Shown: one piece after another, positions 35,676 to 43,615 of the stretch
Numbering within the stretch: position 1 is the stretch's first letter
Layout of the letters: each line of letters opens with the position of its first letter
Assembly: GCA_003347645.1 (NCBI GenBank)
Contig: QDFX01000002.1
Span: forward strand, 273,334-337,333
Source of the DNA: Rhizobiaceae bacterium CPCC 101076
Lineage (GTDB): Bacteria; Pseudomonadota; Alphaproteobacteria; Rhizobiales; Methylopilaceae
Direction: 5' to 3'
DNA: 64,000 bases
Program-made: the position numbers and the translations under genes
Notes under the pieces: generated by a model
Seen by the model: only the letters and a program-made list of their open reading frames with translations
The model's database searches: none
What the model was told of the DNA's origin: nothing

Positions 35676-35918
35676 ATGGCCGTTCTCGACGATATCCGTC
35701 TCGATATTTCCGTCATGCTCGGCGAAACGACCATGCCGATCCATCAGCTCCTGCGCATGGGCCGCGGCGCGGTCATCGAGCTCGATGCGACCGAGGATGA
35801 CGAGGTCACCATCCTGGCCAACAACATGCCTGTCGCCGCAGGCGCGATCGTCGTCATCGGCAACCGCATCGCGGTCGAGGTCAAGCGCATTCTCAAGCGT
35901 GCGCCAGATCAACGCTGA
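35676..35918 (+). CDS. Short FliN-like (SpoA domain) protein
   Basis: An 80-residue protein consisting of little more than one SpoA/FliN C-terminal domain: VLDDIRLDISVMLGETTMPIHQLLRMGRGAVIELD, then NNMPVAAGAIVVIGNRIAVEVKRIL. In FliN this fold builds the flagellar switch C-ring and in type III systems the sorting platform. No other flagellar or secretion gene is in the window, so the partner is unknown. The ATG at 35676 has AGAAGG five bases upstream; a GTG at 35658 is weaker. It lies 69 bp before tRNA-Leu. Confidence 0.85.
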   Translation: MAVLDDIRLDISVMLGETTMPIHQLLRMGRGAVIELDATEDDEVTILANNMPVAAGAIVVIGNRIAVEVKRILKRAPDQR

Positions 35919-35986
35919 CTTCAGGCCTTGTGGCGCTGCAATCCTTTTGTTACAGACGCCGCCGCTGGACTTGCTCCGGCAGATAA

Positions 35987-36071
35987 GCGGTCGTGGCGGA
36001 ATTGGTAGACGCGCAGCGTTGAGGTCGCTGTGGGGCAACCCGTGGAAGTTCGAGTCTTCTCGACCGCACCA
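35987..36071 (+). tRNA. tRNA-Leu (anticodon GAG)
   Basis: An 85-base type II tRNA. The acceptor stem GCGGTCG pairs with CGACCGC, followed by A and an encoded CCA. The anticodon loop TTGAGGT gives GAG at 36021-36023, reading CUC and CUU leucine codons. A variable arm (TGTGGGGCAACCCGTG) and the T loop GTTCGAGTC are present. A terminator follows. Confidence 0.97.
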
Positions 36072-36091
36072 TAAATCCACAGAGTTGACGG

Positions 36092-36116
36092 AACGGCGGC
36101 CCCCTCAGCCGCCGTT
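36092..36116 (+). terminator. Terminator after tRNA-Leu
   Basis: Nine-base arms AACGGCGGC (36092-36100) and GCCGCCGTT (36108-36116) around CCCCTCA, followed by TGTCATT. It sits 20 bp beyond the encoded CCA. Confidence 0.8.
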
Positions 36117-36227
36117 TGTCATTGTAGTCGTTGGACCAATGACTAAAAAAGGGCGCAATGCGCCCGCAGATGACGGCCCGGCCGCCATTGGCCGCATTCC
36201 TTTTTTCACCCAGCCCCGTGGGGAATC

Positions 36228-36503
36228 ATGCTTCGCAACCTGCTCGTCGTTTCGCTCCTCGCCTTCCCGACCGCCGCACTTGCTGACAGGGCGGAGGCTG
36301 ACGCCTGCGCAAAGGGTCTTAGTGGCGAAGCGTTGAAGACATATCGCGCCGGTGTCGGACTGGTCGAACAGAACCGGACGCTCGAACAGGCCATCCGCCC
36401 GTACCTCGAGCCGCTGCACAACGCCGGCAAGATCACCGAGCAGGAAGCCCGCAAGGTTGGCGAGGAAGCCGCCAAGTGCATGCGTCTCGTCCACCGCAAG
36501 TGA
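36228..36503 (+). CDS. Small secreted two-cysteine protein (paralog B)
   Basis: A 91-residue protein with signal peptide (about 1-19, ending TAALA-DR). The mature domain is helical and charged, with cysteines at 27 and 84. It is 50% identical, without gaps, to the product of 25129-25401, with the same C-terminal RLVHR. This one is more acidic and Glu-rich. The ATG follows GGGGA at short spacing. Like its partner it has no recognised family, and its neighbours (tRNA-Leu, ATP12) give no functional hint. Confidence 0.75.
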   Translation: MLRNLLVVSLLAFPTAALADRAEADACAKGLSGEALKTYRAGVGLVEQNRTLEQAIRPYLEPLHNAGKITEQEARKVGEEAAKCMRLVHRK

Positions 36504-36512
36504 TGCGAATCG

Positions 36513-36540
36513 GATCATGCCCGGCCCGCCGGGCATGATC
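36513..36540. terminator. Bidirectional hairpin between convergent genes
   Basis: A perfect 13-bp stem, GATCATGCCCGGC (36513-36525) with GCCGGGCATGATC (36528-36540), two-base loop. It lies between the stop of the secreted paralog and the stop of ATP12, one base from the latter. U-tracts are short, so efficiency is uncertain. Confidence 0.65.
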
Positions 36541-36541
36541 T

Positions 36542-37288
36542 TCAGGCCAGCGCCATCAGCCGCGCAGCCGCCTGCATTTCCTCGAAGCGCGCCGCCCGGC
36601 GCTCCATTGCTTCGTCGTCCGCGCCCCAAAGCTCGATGTTCCAATCCTCATCGACGTGAGCGGCAGCCCAGCTTTCCTGCAGCGATAATCTCCCGCGCAA
36701 AAGCGCCAGCGAGATCAGGGTCGAACCAGTCAGCGTCATTGAAGTGCTGAGCGCCGAGAGCCTGAGCACGTCCAGGTTCTCCACCTCCCGTGCCACCGCA
36801 TCGAGCGCCTCCGGAGGCTGCGAAACGAACATGACCCCCTCAGCCACCACGAATCGGACGCCCAGATGGTCGTGCGCCCAATCCAGCACTGGATTCCACG
36901 CGGCGGTTTGCTGAGCGACCAGACGGTCCGGTCCTTCGGCGCGATAGCAGATGAGGTCCGAGCCGGCATATTTGACGATCTCGGCACGAACGGCGTCCGA
37001 TTCGCGGCTCACACCGTCCAGAGCGGAATTGACCAGCCTGGTCAGTGGCATCCTGTTCGGATCGATCACCTCGACCTGTGCCTGCCATTCCTGTGCCAGT
37101 TCCTCCGCCAATTCGCGACGTGGCACCGACAATATGGTCTTGGCCGGTGTGCGGACCGGCCGGCCGTCCAGCATCACCCCCCAGCCGCCTTCGATCTCGG
37201 CTGCCTCGGCCTTCTCGTAAAATCGCTTGGACAGCGTGGGCCGCATCAGCCGCTGCGCCGCCTGCATCGGGCCGTCGGTATTGCTCAT
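36542..37288 (-). CDS. ATP12-family F1-ATPase assembly chaperone
   Basis: A 248-residue ATP12 homolog, a family shared by alphaproteobacteria and mitochondria that assists assembly of F1 alpha subunits. Marks: RFYEKAEAAEIEGGWGVMLDGRPVRTPAK (about 22-50), ELAEELAQEWQAQ, MPLTRLVNSALD, DLICYRAEGPDRLVAQQ and the C-terminal VDEDWNIELWGADDEA. The ATG at 37288 overlaps the HAD gene stop (ATGA), so the frame to 37312 is not the real start. The HAD-ATP12 order is one I recall from many rhizobia. Confidence 0.93.
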   Translation of the reverse strand: MSNTDGPMQAAQRLMRPTLSKRFYEKAEAAEIEGGWGVMLDGRPVRTPAKTILSVPRRELAEELAQEWQAQVEVIDPNRMPLTRLVNSALDGVSRESDAVRAEIVKYAGSDLICYRAEGPDRLVAQQTAAWNPVLDWAHDHLGVRFVVAEGVMFVSQPPEALDAVAREVENLDVLRLSALSTSMTLTGSTLISLALLRGRLSLQESWAAAHVDEDWNIELWGADDEAMERRAARFEEMQAAARLMALA

Positions 37289-37962
37289 GCCGTTGCCGTC
37301 TCCGCAAAACAATTGGCCAGAGCCGCGTCGAGTTCATCGAAATGCCGAATGAGGGCGGTGGCGCCGGTGGCTTTCAGCGACTCGGCGGCGTGGTAACCCC
37401 AGCTGACGCCAATCGCCGAAGCGCCGGCGGCACGCCCCATTTCCATGTCGTAGCTCGTATCGCCGATCATCACCGCATGCTGAGGCAGAACACCGACTTC
37501 GGCGCAAGCGGTCAGGACCATGCTCGGATCGGGTTTGGACGGGTGCAGATCCGCCGTCTGGATCGTGGCAAAGCGGCCGTGCAGGTCGTGGAGATCCAGG
37601 ATGGCCCTCACCCCGCGCTGCGATTTTCCGGTGGCGATGCCCAGTACGAGGTCCTCTCGCTCCGCGAGACGGTCCAATGCTTCGATCGCGCCCGGAAACA
37701 TCGGTTCGTGATGTTCGGGACTATGGCGGAGCTCGAAGAATGCAGCCTTGTAGGCGCTGGCCAGTTCCACCGCGATCTCGTCGGGCTCTTCCGGGCAAAG
37801 CACGCCCATCGCCGTCTCGAGGGAAAGGCCGACGATCGACAGGATGCGGTCGCGACTGGGGACCGGCCGGCTTTGCGCGCCGAATGCACGCTCCATGGCC
37901 GAAACGATCATGTGTTGGCTGTCGATCAGCGTGCCGTCGACGTCGAAAATGACAAGATTCAA
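37285..37962 (-). CDS. HAD hydrolase, phosphoglycolate phosphatase-like
   Basis: A 225-residue HAD superfamily phosphatase. Motif I FDVDGTLID (residues 5-13), motif II T in IATGKSQRG, motif III K in HPSKPDPSM and motif IV IGDTSYDMEMG are intact, and a helical cap lies between motifs I and II. Gph-like; the exact substrate is not certain. It starts with TTG at 37962 (no ATG or GTG nearby matches the motif I position). Overlaps ATP12 by four bases. In related genomes rluC usually lies directly upstream; here a katA-oxyR-hdeD block intervenes. Confidence 0.9.
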   Translation of the reverse strand: MNLVIFDVDGTLIDSQHMIVSAMERAFGAQSRPVPSRDRILSIVGLSLETAMGVLCPEEPDEIAVELASAYKAAFFELRHSPEHHEPMFPGAIEALDRLAEREDLVLGIATGKSQRGVRAILDLHDLHGRFATIQTADLHPSKPDPSMVLTACAEVGVLPQHAVMIGDTSYDMEMGRAAGASAIGVSWGYHAAESLKATGATALIRHFDELDAALANCFAETATA

Positions 37963-38087
37963 AATGCGTAATCTCTTGGTTGCGAGGTGATGTAACGCCT
38001 CGGAACCGGCCCGCCAACTGTCCCCTATGAAGATGGACGAAAGAGGAGCAGAATCACGGGGGTGCTTCCGAGGTGGAGTATGCCGTC

Positions 38088-38669
38088 ATGACATCACCTT
38101 CAGCTGTTCTCGACACCACAAGGGACGTGGAAGTCCTGCGTTCGAAATGGAAATGGCTGCTTCTTGCCGGTATTGCGCTCGTCGCGGTCGGCCTGATCGC
38201 CGCGATAAACGTCGTCTCGGCGACCGTCGCCTCGATCCTGTTCATCGGCGCCATGATGATCGCCGGCGGGATAGCGCAGCTCATTCACGCCTTCCAGGTG
38301 AAGACCTGGAAGCAATCGCTGCTCTGGATCCTGGAGGGCGCCCTTTACATCGTTGCAGGTTTCCTGGCGTTCATGAACCCGCTTCTAGCCTCCGCGGCCT
38401 TCACGCTGATGTTCGCGCTGAGCGTCATCGCTGCCGGCATCGTCCGGATCGTGGCCGGCTTTCAGATCCGGCCGGAGGCGAACTGGGGCTGGCTCGTGGC
38501 GGCCGGCGTGCTGACGCTGCTCGTCGGTGCACTTCTGCTTGCCGGTTGGCCCGTCAACAGCCTCTGGATCATCGGCTTTCTGCTGGCTTTTGACCTGATC
38601 TTCCACGGTGTCGCGCTTGTGATGTTCTCGCTGGCGCTCCGGAAGATCGGCAGGACCGTCGTGACATAA
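38088..38669 (+). CDS. HdeD family membrane protein
   Basis: A 193-residue protein with six hydrophobic helices arranged as three pairs, as in HdeD, an inner-membrane protein tied to acid resistance in E. coli. Features: WKWLLLAGIALVAVGLIAAI, FIGAMMIAGGIAQLIHAFQVKTW, SLLWILEGALYIVAGFLAFMNP and a closing MFSLALRKIG. GGAG at nine bases supports the ATG at 38088; an earlier GTG at 38073 is possible. It converges on katA and shares a strong terminator with it. Confidence 0.88.
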   Translation: MTSPSAVLDTTRDVEVLRSKWKWLLLAGIALVAVGLIAAINVVSATVASILFIGAMMIAGGIAQLIHAFQVKTWKQSLLWILEGALYIVAGFLAFMNPLLASAAFTLMFALSVIAAGIVRIVAGFQIRPEANWGWLVAAGVLTLLVGALLLAGWPVNSLWIIGFLLAFDLIFHGVALVMFSLALRKIGRTVVT

Positions 38670-38672
38670 AAA

Positions 38673-38700
38673 AACCCCGCCGGATCGCTCCGGCGGGGTT
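38673..38700. terminator. Bidirectional terminator between hdeD and katA
   Basis: Arms AACCCCGCCGG (38673-38683) and CCGGCGGGGTT (38690-38700) around ATCGCT, preceded by seven A residues that form the U-tract for katA on the minus strand. It is four bases from the hdeD stop. Confidence 0.9.
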
Positions 38701-38726
38701 CCAGGGAGGGTTGCCTCGGTATCCCT

Positions 38727-40226
38727 TTACTCTGCGGCCTGTCCCGCCAGCGACTGCTGCTGGGCGGTCTCGACGGCCTTGTCAGCGGTCATCTTGTCTA
38801 GCGCGGCGCGGACGCCGGCGCCGTATTCGGGATGCACCAGTGTGAAGTGAGCAAGCTGACGCTCGGCAATGAAGTCAGGAATGCCGAACATCGCCTCCGC
38901 CAGGTTGTTGAACAGACGCTGGCGCTGGCCGGCATCGAACAGTTCGAACAGCGCGCGCGGCTGACGATAATCATCGTTGCCGTCGCGATGACTATAGCGG
39001 TCGGCATCGCCCGAAATCTTCAGCGGTGGCTCCGCGAAGCGCTCGTCCTGCACCGCGCCGTTGAAGGAATTCGGCTCGTAATAGGCGTCGACGTTCCCGG
39101 TCTGCTGACCGAAGAAGTTCATCGCGCCGTCCTTGTGGTAGTGATGCACCGGGCACTTCGGGGCGTTGACCGGCAAGTGCTCGTAGTGCGTGCCGATGCG
39201 GTAACGGTGCGCGTCGGCGTACGAGAAGATGCGGGCCTGCAGCATCTTGTCCGGCGAGAAGCCGATGCCCGGCACGACGTTCTTCGGGGCGAACGCCGCC
39301 TGCTCGACCTCGGCGAAATAGTTCTCCGGGTTACGGTTCAGCTCCAGCACGCCGACATCGATCGGCGGGTAATCGCCATGCGGCCACACCTTGGTGAGGT
39401 CGAAGGGGTTGTACCAGTGCTTGTCGGCGTCCTCTTCCGGCATGATCTGGACCTGCATGGTCCACTTCGGGAACTCGCCGCGCTCGATGGCTTCGAACAG
39501 GTCGGCCTGCGTGGTCTCGCGCGACTTGCCGACGACCTCGACGGCCTCCTCGTTCGTCCAGTGCTTGTGGCCCTGCTGAGTCTTGAAGTGGAACTTCACC
39601 CAGTAGCGTTTGTTGTCGGCGCTGATGAGCGAGAAGGTGTGGCTGCCGTAGCCGTTGATGTGACGCACATCGGTCGGCAGACCACGATCCGAGAACAGGG
39701 TCGTGACCTGGTGCAGGCTTTCGGGCGACAGCGACCAGAAATCCCACATTGCGGTGGTCGAACGCAGATTCGTCTTCGGATGGCGCTTCTGCGTGTGGAT
39801 GAAGTCCGGGAACTTGTAGGGATCGCGGATGAAGAAGACCGGCGTGTTGTTGCCGACCAGATCCCAGTTACCTTCCGAGGTGTAAAATTTGATGGCGAAG
39901 CCGCGCACGTCACGCTCGGCGTCGGCGGCGCCAAGCTCGCCGGCAACGGTCGAGAAGCGGAGCAGCAGCGGCGTCTCGGTGCCCGGCTGCAGCACCTTTG
40001 CCTTTGTGTATTTCGAGATGTCGCCGGTGATCTTCAGCGTGCCGTAGGCGCCCCAGCCCTTGGCGTGGACGGTACGCTCCGGAATGCGCTCGCGATTCTG
40101 GTGCGCCAGCTTCTCGAGCAGCTGGTAGTCCTGAATGAGAAGCGGACCGCGCGGACCGGCCGTGACGGAGTTCTGGTTGTCGGAAATCGGCGCGCCGGCC
40201 GATGTCGTCAGTGTGGGTCGGGTCAT
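38727..40226 (-). CDS. katA: Monofunctional catalase KatA
   Basis: A 499-residue clade 3 haem catalase. Active-site histidine H54 ([11 protein letters not shown]), the asparagine of VGNNTPVFF (126-127), and proximal haem ligand Y336 in [14 protein letters not shown] are present. It destroys hydrogen peroxide in the cytoplasm. The ATG at 40226 has GGAG eight bases upstream; the frame to 40271 runs into the promoter. It is divergent from oxyR across a region with a nested inverted repeat, so peroxide induction by OxyR is likely. Confidence 0.97.
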   Translation of the reverse strand: MTRPTLTTSAGAPISDNQNSVTAGPRGPLLIQDYQLLEKLAHQNRERIPERTVHAKGWGAYGTLKITGDISKYTKAKVLQPGTETPLLLRFSTVAGELGAADAERDVRGFAIKFYTSEGNWDLVGNNTPVFFIRDPYKFPDFIHTQKRHPKTNLRSTTAMWDFWSLSPESLHQVTTLFSDRGLPTDVRHINGYGSHTFSLISADNKRYWVKFHFKTQQGHKHWTNEEAVEVVGKSRETTQADLFEAIERGEFPKWTMQVQIMPEEDADKHWYNPFDLTKVWPHGDYPPIDVGVLELNRNPENYFAEVEQAAFAPKNVVPGIGFSPDKMLQARIFSYADAHRYRIGTHYEHLPVNAPKCPVHHYHKDGAMNFFGQQTGNVDAYYEPNSFNGAVQDERFAEPPLKISGDADRYSHRDGNDDYRQPRALFELFDAGQRQRLFNNLAEAMFGIPDFIAERQLAHFTLVHPEYGAGVRAALDKMTADKAVETAQQQSLAGQAAE

Positions 40227-40283
40227 GTTTGATCTCCGCAGTTGATTTGCGCGCACCATGCTCCGTTGCATCGATCAGCACAA

Positions 40284-40320
40284 ATCAGATTGAATGCGTT
40301 CTAAGATAAGATTATCTGAT
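40284..40320. promoter_or_regulatory. Probable OxyR-binding region between katA and oxyR
   Basis: Two nested inverted repeats: outer ATCAGAT (40284-40290) with ATCTGAT (40314-40320), and inner AGATAA (40304-40309) with TTATCT (40312-40317). It sits 7 bp upstream of the oxyR ATG and 58 bp upstream of katA. An AT-rich dyad in this place suits a LysR-type regulator controlling both genes; the E. coli ATAG-N7-CTAT pattern is only partly matched. Confidence 0.6.
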
Positions 40321-40326
40321 GACGCT

Positions 40327-41220
40327 ATGCTGACGCTCCGAGCCCTCCGCTATTTCCAGACGCTCGCCAAGATTGGCCATTTCGGCCGGGCGGCAGAGGC
40401 ATGCGCCGTGACCCAGCCTGCTCTCTCGATGCAAATCCGGGAGCTTGAGGCGCATTTAGGCGCCAAACTCGTGGAGCGGAATCGCGACGGTCTGCGGCTG
40501 ACCGATACCGGTCGAGACGTGCTACGCCACGCCGATCGGATACTGAGCGCAGTCGCTGATCTCGAAGGCGAAGCGCGCCGTGGTCGCGAACCTTTATCCG
40601 GCCCATTCCGGCTCGGTGTCATTCCTTCGGTCGCGCCCTATCTCCTGCCGCGCCTGCTGCCGGCGATCATGCAGCACGTCCCGCAGGCACGATTGACGCT
40701 CCGCGAGACCATGACGGCACAGCTCGTCGATGAACTTCTGGCGGGATCGCTCGATGCCGTCATTGCCAGCCTGCCGCTCGAACATCCCGAATTTGCCGAA
40801 CTGCCGCTGTTCAACGACCCGTTCATCCTGGCAGTCGGCAAGACAAGTCCGTTCGCCGCGGCCAGCGGCGCCGACAGCGACATGCTGAACAGCCCGGACC
40901 TCTTATTGCTTGAGGATGGTCACTGTTTTCGCGATCAGGCGCTGGCGGTGTGCCGCACGCTCGATACGGGGCGCCTCAGAAGCTATGGCGCGACCAGCCT
41001 CTCGACGCTCGTACAGCTCGTCGCCAACGGACAGGGCATCACCCTCCTGCCCCAGCTTTTCGTCTCGACGGAAGCGAAAGCCGATCCCCGCGTGAAGCTC
41101 CTGCGCTTTCCCGATCCGCAGCCGGAACGGACGATCGGGCTGGCGTGGCGGAAGACCTCGGCGATCAACGGCGATATCGAGGAGATCGCGCGCGGCGTCG
41201 AGGCCGCGTTGGCGGTCTAG
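40327..41220 (+). CDS. oxyR: Hydrogen peroxide-inducible regulator OxyR
   Basis: A 297-residue LysR-type regulator. The N-terminal winged helix (LRALRYFQTLAKIGHFGRAAEACAVTQPALSMQIREL) binds DNA. The effector domain contains DGHCFRDQALAVC with both redox cysteines, C200 and C209, equal to E. coli C199 and C208, so it is a true OxyR and not just any LysR protein. The ATG at 40327 starts at the family N-terminus. It overlaps tail-to-tail with the pseudouridine synthase gene by four bases. Confidence 0.96.
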   Translation: MLTLRALRYFQTLAKIGHFGRAAEACAVTQPALSMQIRELEAHLGAKLVERNRDGLRLTDTGRDVLRHADRILSAVADLEGEARRGREPLSGPFRLGVIPSVAPYLLPRLLPAIMQHVPQARLTLRETMTAQLVDELLAGSLDAVIASLPLEHPEFAELPLFNDPFILAVGKTSPFAAASGADSDMLNSPDLLLLEDGHCFRDQALAVCRTLDTGRLRSYGATSLSTLVQLVANGQGITLLPQLFVSTEAKADPRVKLLRFPDPQPERTIGLAWRKTSAINGDIEEIARGVEAALAV

Positions 41221-42212
41221 TCTTCCGGGGCCTCGAGAATCGGATCGTGCTCCGACGCGCTGAAGCCGAAGACCGAGAACGCCTGCTTGAAATGCTCCGG
41301 CAGCGGCGCGGTGACATCGAGCGTTCCGCCGCGCGGATGCGGCAGCGTGATCCGGCGAGCCATCAGCATCAGCTTCTTTGGAAGCTCGTCCGATAAATCG
41401 ATGTCGTTATTGCTGTATTTCGGATCGCCCATGATCGGGTGGCCGATATGGGCGAGATGCGCGCGGAGTTGGTGCGTTCTACCGGTCACCGGCTTCAGCG
41501 ACAGCCAGGACGCCCGCGTCGAGGCCTGATCGACCACCGCATAATAGGTGATGGCGTGGCTCGCATCGCGATCGCCATGCTTGGCGACCCGCATCTTCTC
41601 GTTTCCCGCGTCGCCGCCCTTGGCGAGATAGGTCGAGATGCGGCCCTGGTTCGGCTCGGGAACCCCGGGAACGAGCGCCCAGTAGATCTTCCGCGCCGAG
41701 CGCGAGCCGAAGGTCTTGCCGAGTTCGGACGCCGCCTTGCGGGTCTTGGCGATGATCAGGCAGCCGGCCGTGTCCCGGTCGAGGCGATGGACCAGTTTCG
41801 GCCGTTCGCCGTCGGGCCCGGCCAGAGCTGCCAGCATGCCGTCGATATGCCGCGTCGTGCCGGAACCGCCCTGCACCGCGAGCCCATGCGGCTTGTTCAG
41901 CACCATCAAATCCTTGTCCTCGAACAGGATCAGCGACTTGATGAACTCGGCGTCTTTCGCCGCAACCGGCGATTTCGCGGGCTTCGGCTTGTCCGTCGCG
42001 CCGCCCTCCCCCAGCGGCGGGACGCGGACGTTCATTCCGGCTTCGAGCCGCGTCTGCGGCTTGGCCCGCGCGCCATCGACGCGGACCTGTCCCGTACGCA
42101 GGATTTTTTGAAGCTGGCCAAACCCGAGCGCGGGATACCGTGCCTTGAGGAAGCGATCGAGCCTCAGCCCGTCCTCGCTATCCTTCACCGTGACGGTTTC
42201 GACCCCGGCCAT
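41217..42212 (-). CDS. RluA-family pseudouridine synthase (RluC-like)
   Basis: A 331-residue rRNA pseudouridine synthase. An S4 RNA-binding domain (DGLRLDRFLKARYPALGFGQLQKILRTGQVRVDG, about 13-46) precedes the catalytic domain with the aspartate motif VHRLDRDTAGCLI and GRTHQLRAHLAHIGHPIMGDPKY. Probable target 23S rRNA, as for RluC; specificity not proven. The ATG at 42212 has GGAG eight bases before; a GTG at 42260 lies inside a hairpin and is rejected. Last gene of a run that starts at degP. Confidence 0.92.
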   Translation of the reverse strand: MAGVETVTVKDSEDGLRLDRFLKARYPALGFGQLQKILRTGQVRVDGARAKPQTRLEAGMNVRVPPLGEGGATDKPKPAKSPVAAKDAEFIKSLILFEDKDLMVLNKPHGLAVQGGSGTTRHIDGMLAALAGPDGERPKLVHRLDRDTAGCLIIAKTRKAASELGKTFGSRSARKIYWALVPGVPEPNQGRISTYLAKGGDAGNEKMRVAKHGDRDASHAITYYAVVDQASTRASWLSLKPVTGRTHQLRAHLAHIGHPIMGDPKYSNNDIDLSDELPKKLMLMARRITLPHPRGGTLDVTAPLPEHFKQAFSVFGFSASEHDPILEAPED

Positions 42213-42233
42213 TGCGCGCTGCTCCAGCAAAAT

Positions 42234-42260
42234 GTGAAGGGCGCTTTTAGCGTCCTTCAC
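42234..42260 (-). terminator. Terminator-like hairpin between the LprI-like and rluC-like genes
   Basis: Arms GTGAAGGGCGC (42234-42244) and GCGTCCTTCAC (42250-42260) around TTTTA, with one mismatch on the minus-strand RNA. It is followed on that strand by ATTTTGC. It may attenuate transcription into the pseudouridine synthase gene. Confidence 0.5.
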
Positions 42261-42290
42261 GCAAATAGATAGTCGCGGTGCCCGATGCGG

Positions 42291-42695
42291 TCACTGCGGG
42301 GCTGGCACCGGGCAGCTCATGTCGCCTTCCTCGCAATTGAGATAGACCTTTAGATCGATGATCCGCTTGGCCGTCAGCGCGCCCAGGCATTGCAGATTGA
42401 GCATTGGCCAGATCGAACCGTCCTTGGCCGCGAAGGTCGCGAAATCGCATTCGGCATCGCGGAAGGCCAGCCAGGCCCGCTGCGCCTTGACGAGCATCTC
42501 TCTGGTCGGGTCGTCGTCTTTCAGCCGGCCCATGATCTCCTGATAGGTCGTGTTCAGCTCGGCATTCGTCTTCTTGTAGGCCTCGTCGGCGCAGACATGC
42601 AGCTCATGCTGGTTCGAAGATTCGTTGCATTCCTGCGCGTGGGCAGGAGTCGTGGCCAGAACGGCGATGGCGAGAGGAGCAAACCAGAGCTTCAC
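42291..42695 (-). CDS. LprI-like (DUF1311) periplasmic protein
   Basis: A 134-residue secreted protein. Residues 1-20 form a signal peptide (KLWFAPLAIAVLATTPAHA-Q). The mature part has the DUF1311/LprI pattern: QECNESSNQHELHVCADEAYKKTNAELNTTYQEIM, then LVKAQRAWLAFRDAECDFATF, with several cysteines that likely pair. Some members inhibit lysozyme; here that is only a family inference. It starts with GTG at 42695, which overlaps the crcB stop (GTGA); the longer frame to 42800 is an artefact. Confidence 0.85.
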   Translation of the reverse strand: MKLWFAPLAIAVLATTPAHAQECNESSNQHELHVCADEAYKKTNAELNTTYQEIMGRLKDDDPTREMLVKAQRAWLAFRDAECDFATFAAKDGSIWPMLNLQCLGALTAKRIIDLKVYLNCEEGDMSCPVPAPQ

Positions 42696-43072
42696 GCCAC
42701 CGCCCTTCCGATCAATAGCCCGGCGAAAATCGCCGCGAGCGATAGCACGACCGAGCCGAGCACATAGAAGGCAGCCGCTCCATGGTCGCCGCGCTCCCAC
42801 AGCACGGCCGCGTCGAGCGAGAACGCCGAGAAGGTCGTGAAGCCGCCAAGGATTCCCGTCGCCAGGAAAAGCCTGAGCCCCTGCCCCAAGCCCTCGTACC
42901 GCGCGGCAAGCCAGGCGGTCAGCAGGCCCATCGCGAGCGACCCCGCGATGTTGATTCCCATCGTTCCCCAGGGAAACGAGATACCGAACAGCCGGGCCGC
43001 GACAATGTTGACGATATGCCGGACCGACGCACCGATGCCGCCTCCGACGAAGACCAGAAAAAGCGCGTTCAT
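42692..43072 (-). CDS. crcB: Fluoride channel CrcB/FluC
   Basis: A 126-residue four-helix membrane protein that exports fluoride as a dual-topology dimer. Family motifs: GGGIGASVRHIV (10-21), FPWGTMGINIAGSLAMG (about 34-50) and GGFTTFSAFSLDA with the Phe/Thr/Ser fluoride track (about 75-87). I see no clear fluoride riboswitch in the 12 bp upstream. It is placed after two chromate-transporter genes, making a row of small anion exporters. Confidence 0.95.
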   Translation of the reverse strand: MNALFLVFVGGGIGASVRHIVNIVAARLFGISFPWGTMGINIAGSLAMGLLTAWLAARYEGLGQGLRLFLATGILGGFTTFSAFSLDAAVLWERGDHGAAAFYVLGSVVLSLAAIFAGLLIGRAVA

Positions 43073-43084
43073 CCTATCCCAGCC

Positions 43085-43615
43085 CTAGAGAAGCCCGACA
43101 TAGCCAAGCAATCCAGCGCATCCCAGTGCAATAAGCGGGTGCAGCTTGGTCCGCATCACAATCAGTGTGGTCGCGGCCGTGATCGCCAGCAAGCGCCAGT
43201 TTTCGCCGATGGTGCTGGTGATGATGAGCGCGCTGGAGCAGACGAGCCCGACAGTGACCGGTATCAGCCCGGCCTGAATCGCCTTCCTCCAGCGTGCCTC
43301 GCTGAATCGTTGCCAGGTGCCAGACACCACGTAAGCGAGAGTAGAACTCGGTATGAGGACGGTCAGCGTCGAAACCAGAGCACCCGGAATGCCAGCCACG
43401 TGCCAGCCGATCAAAGTCACGATCATCGCGTTCGGTCCAGGAGCGGCCTGCGCGAGGGCAAAAAGATTGCGGAATTCGGCGTCGCTCATCCAGCCGTAGA
43501 CGTCGACCGCCTGCCGGTGCATCTCTGGCAGCATCGCGTTCAGCCCGCCGAACGCAACGAACGAGATGATGAAGAACTCGACGGCCAGCGAGATGAGCGG
43601 ATCGCGGTCGTTCAT
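43085..43615 (-). CDS. Chromate transporter, second half-size subunit
   Basis: A 176-residue single-domain ChrA protein: ISLAVEFFIISFVAFGGLNAMLPEMHRQAVD near the N-terminus and FRNLFALAQAAPGPNAMIVTLIGWHVAGIPGAL as the signature, with about six hydrophobic helices. Half-size ChrA proteins work as pairs to export chromate. The ATG at 43615 overlaps the stop of the first subunit (ATGA). The frame continues open upstream to 44068, but that part is a shadow of the first subunit. Confidence 0.9.
   Translation of the reverse strand: MNDRDPLISLAVEFFIISFVAFGGLNAMLPEMHRQAVDVYGWMSDAEFRNLFALAQAAPGPNAMIVTLIGWHVAGIPGALVSTLTVLIPSSTLAYVVSGTWQRFSEARWRKAIQAGLIPVTVGLVCSSALIITSTIGENWRLLAITAATTLIVMRTKLHPLIALGCAGLLGYVGLL

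Noticed and set aside
42213..42260. GTG start at 42260 for the pseudouridine synthase
   Set aside because: It lies inside a hairpin; the ATG at 42212 has a better ribosome site and the family N-terminus.
43060..43090. Fluoride riboswitch upstream of crcB
   Set aside because: Only 12 bp separate crcB from the preceding gene and no pseudoknot-like motif is visible.
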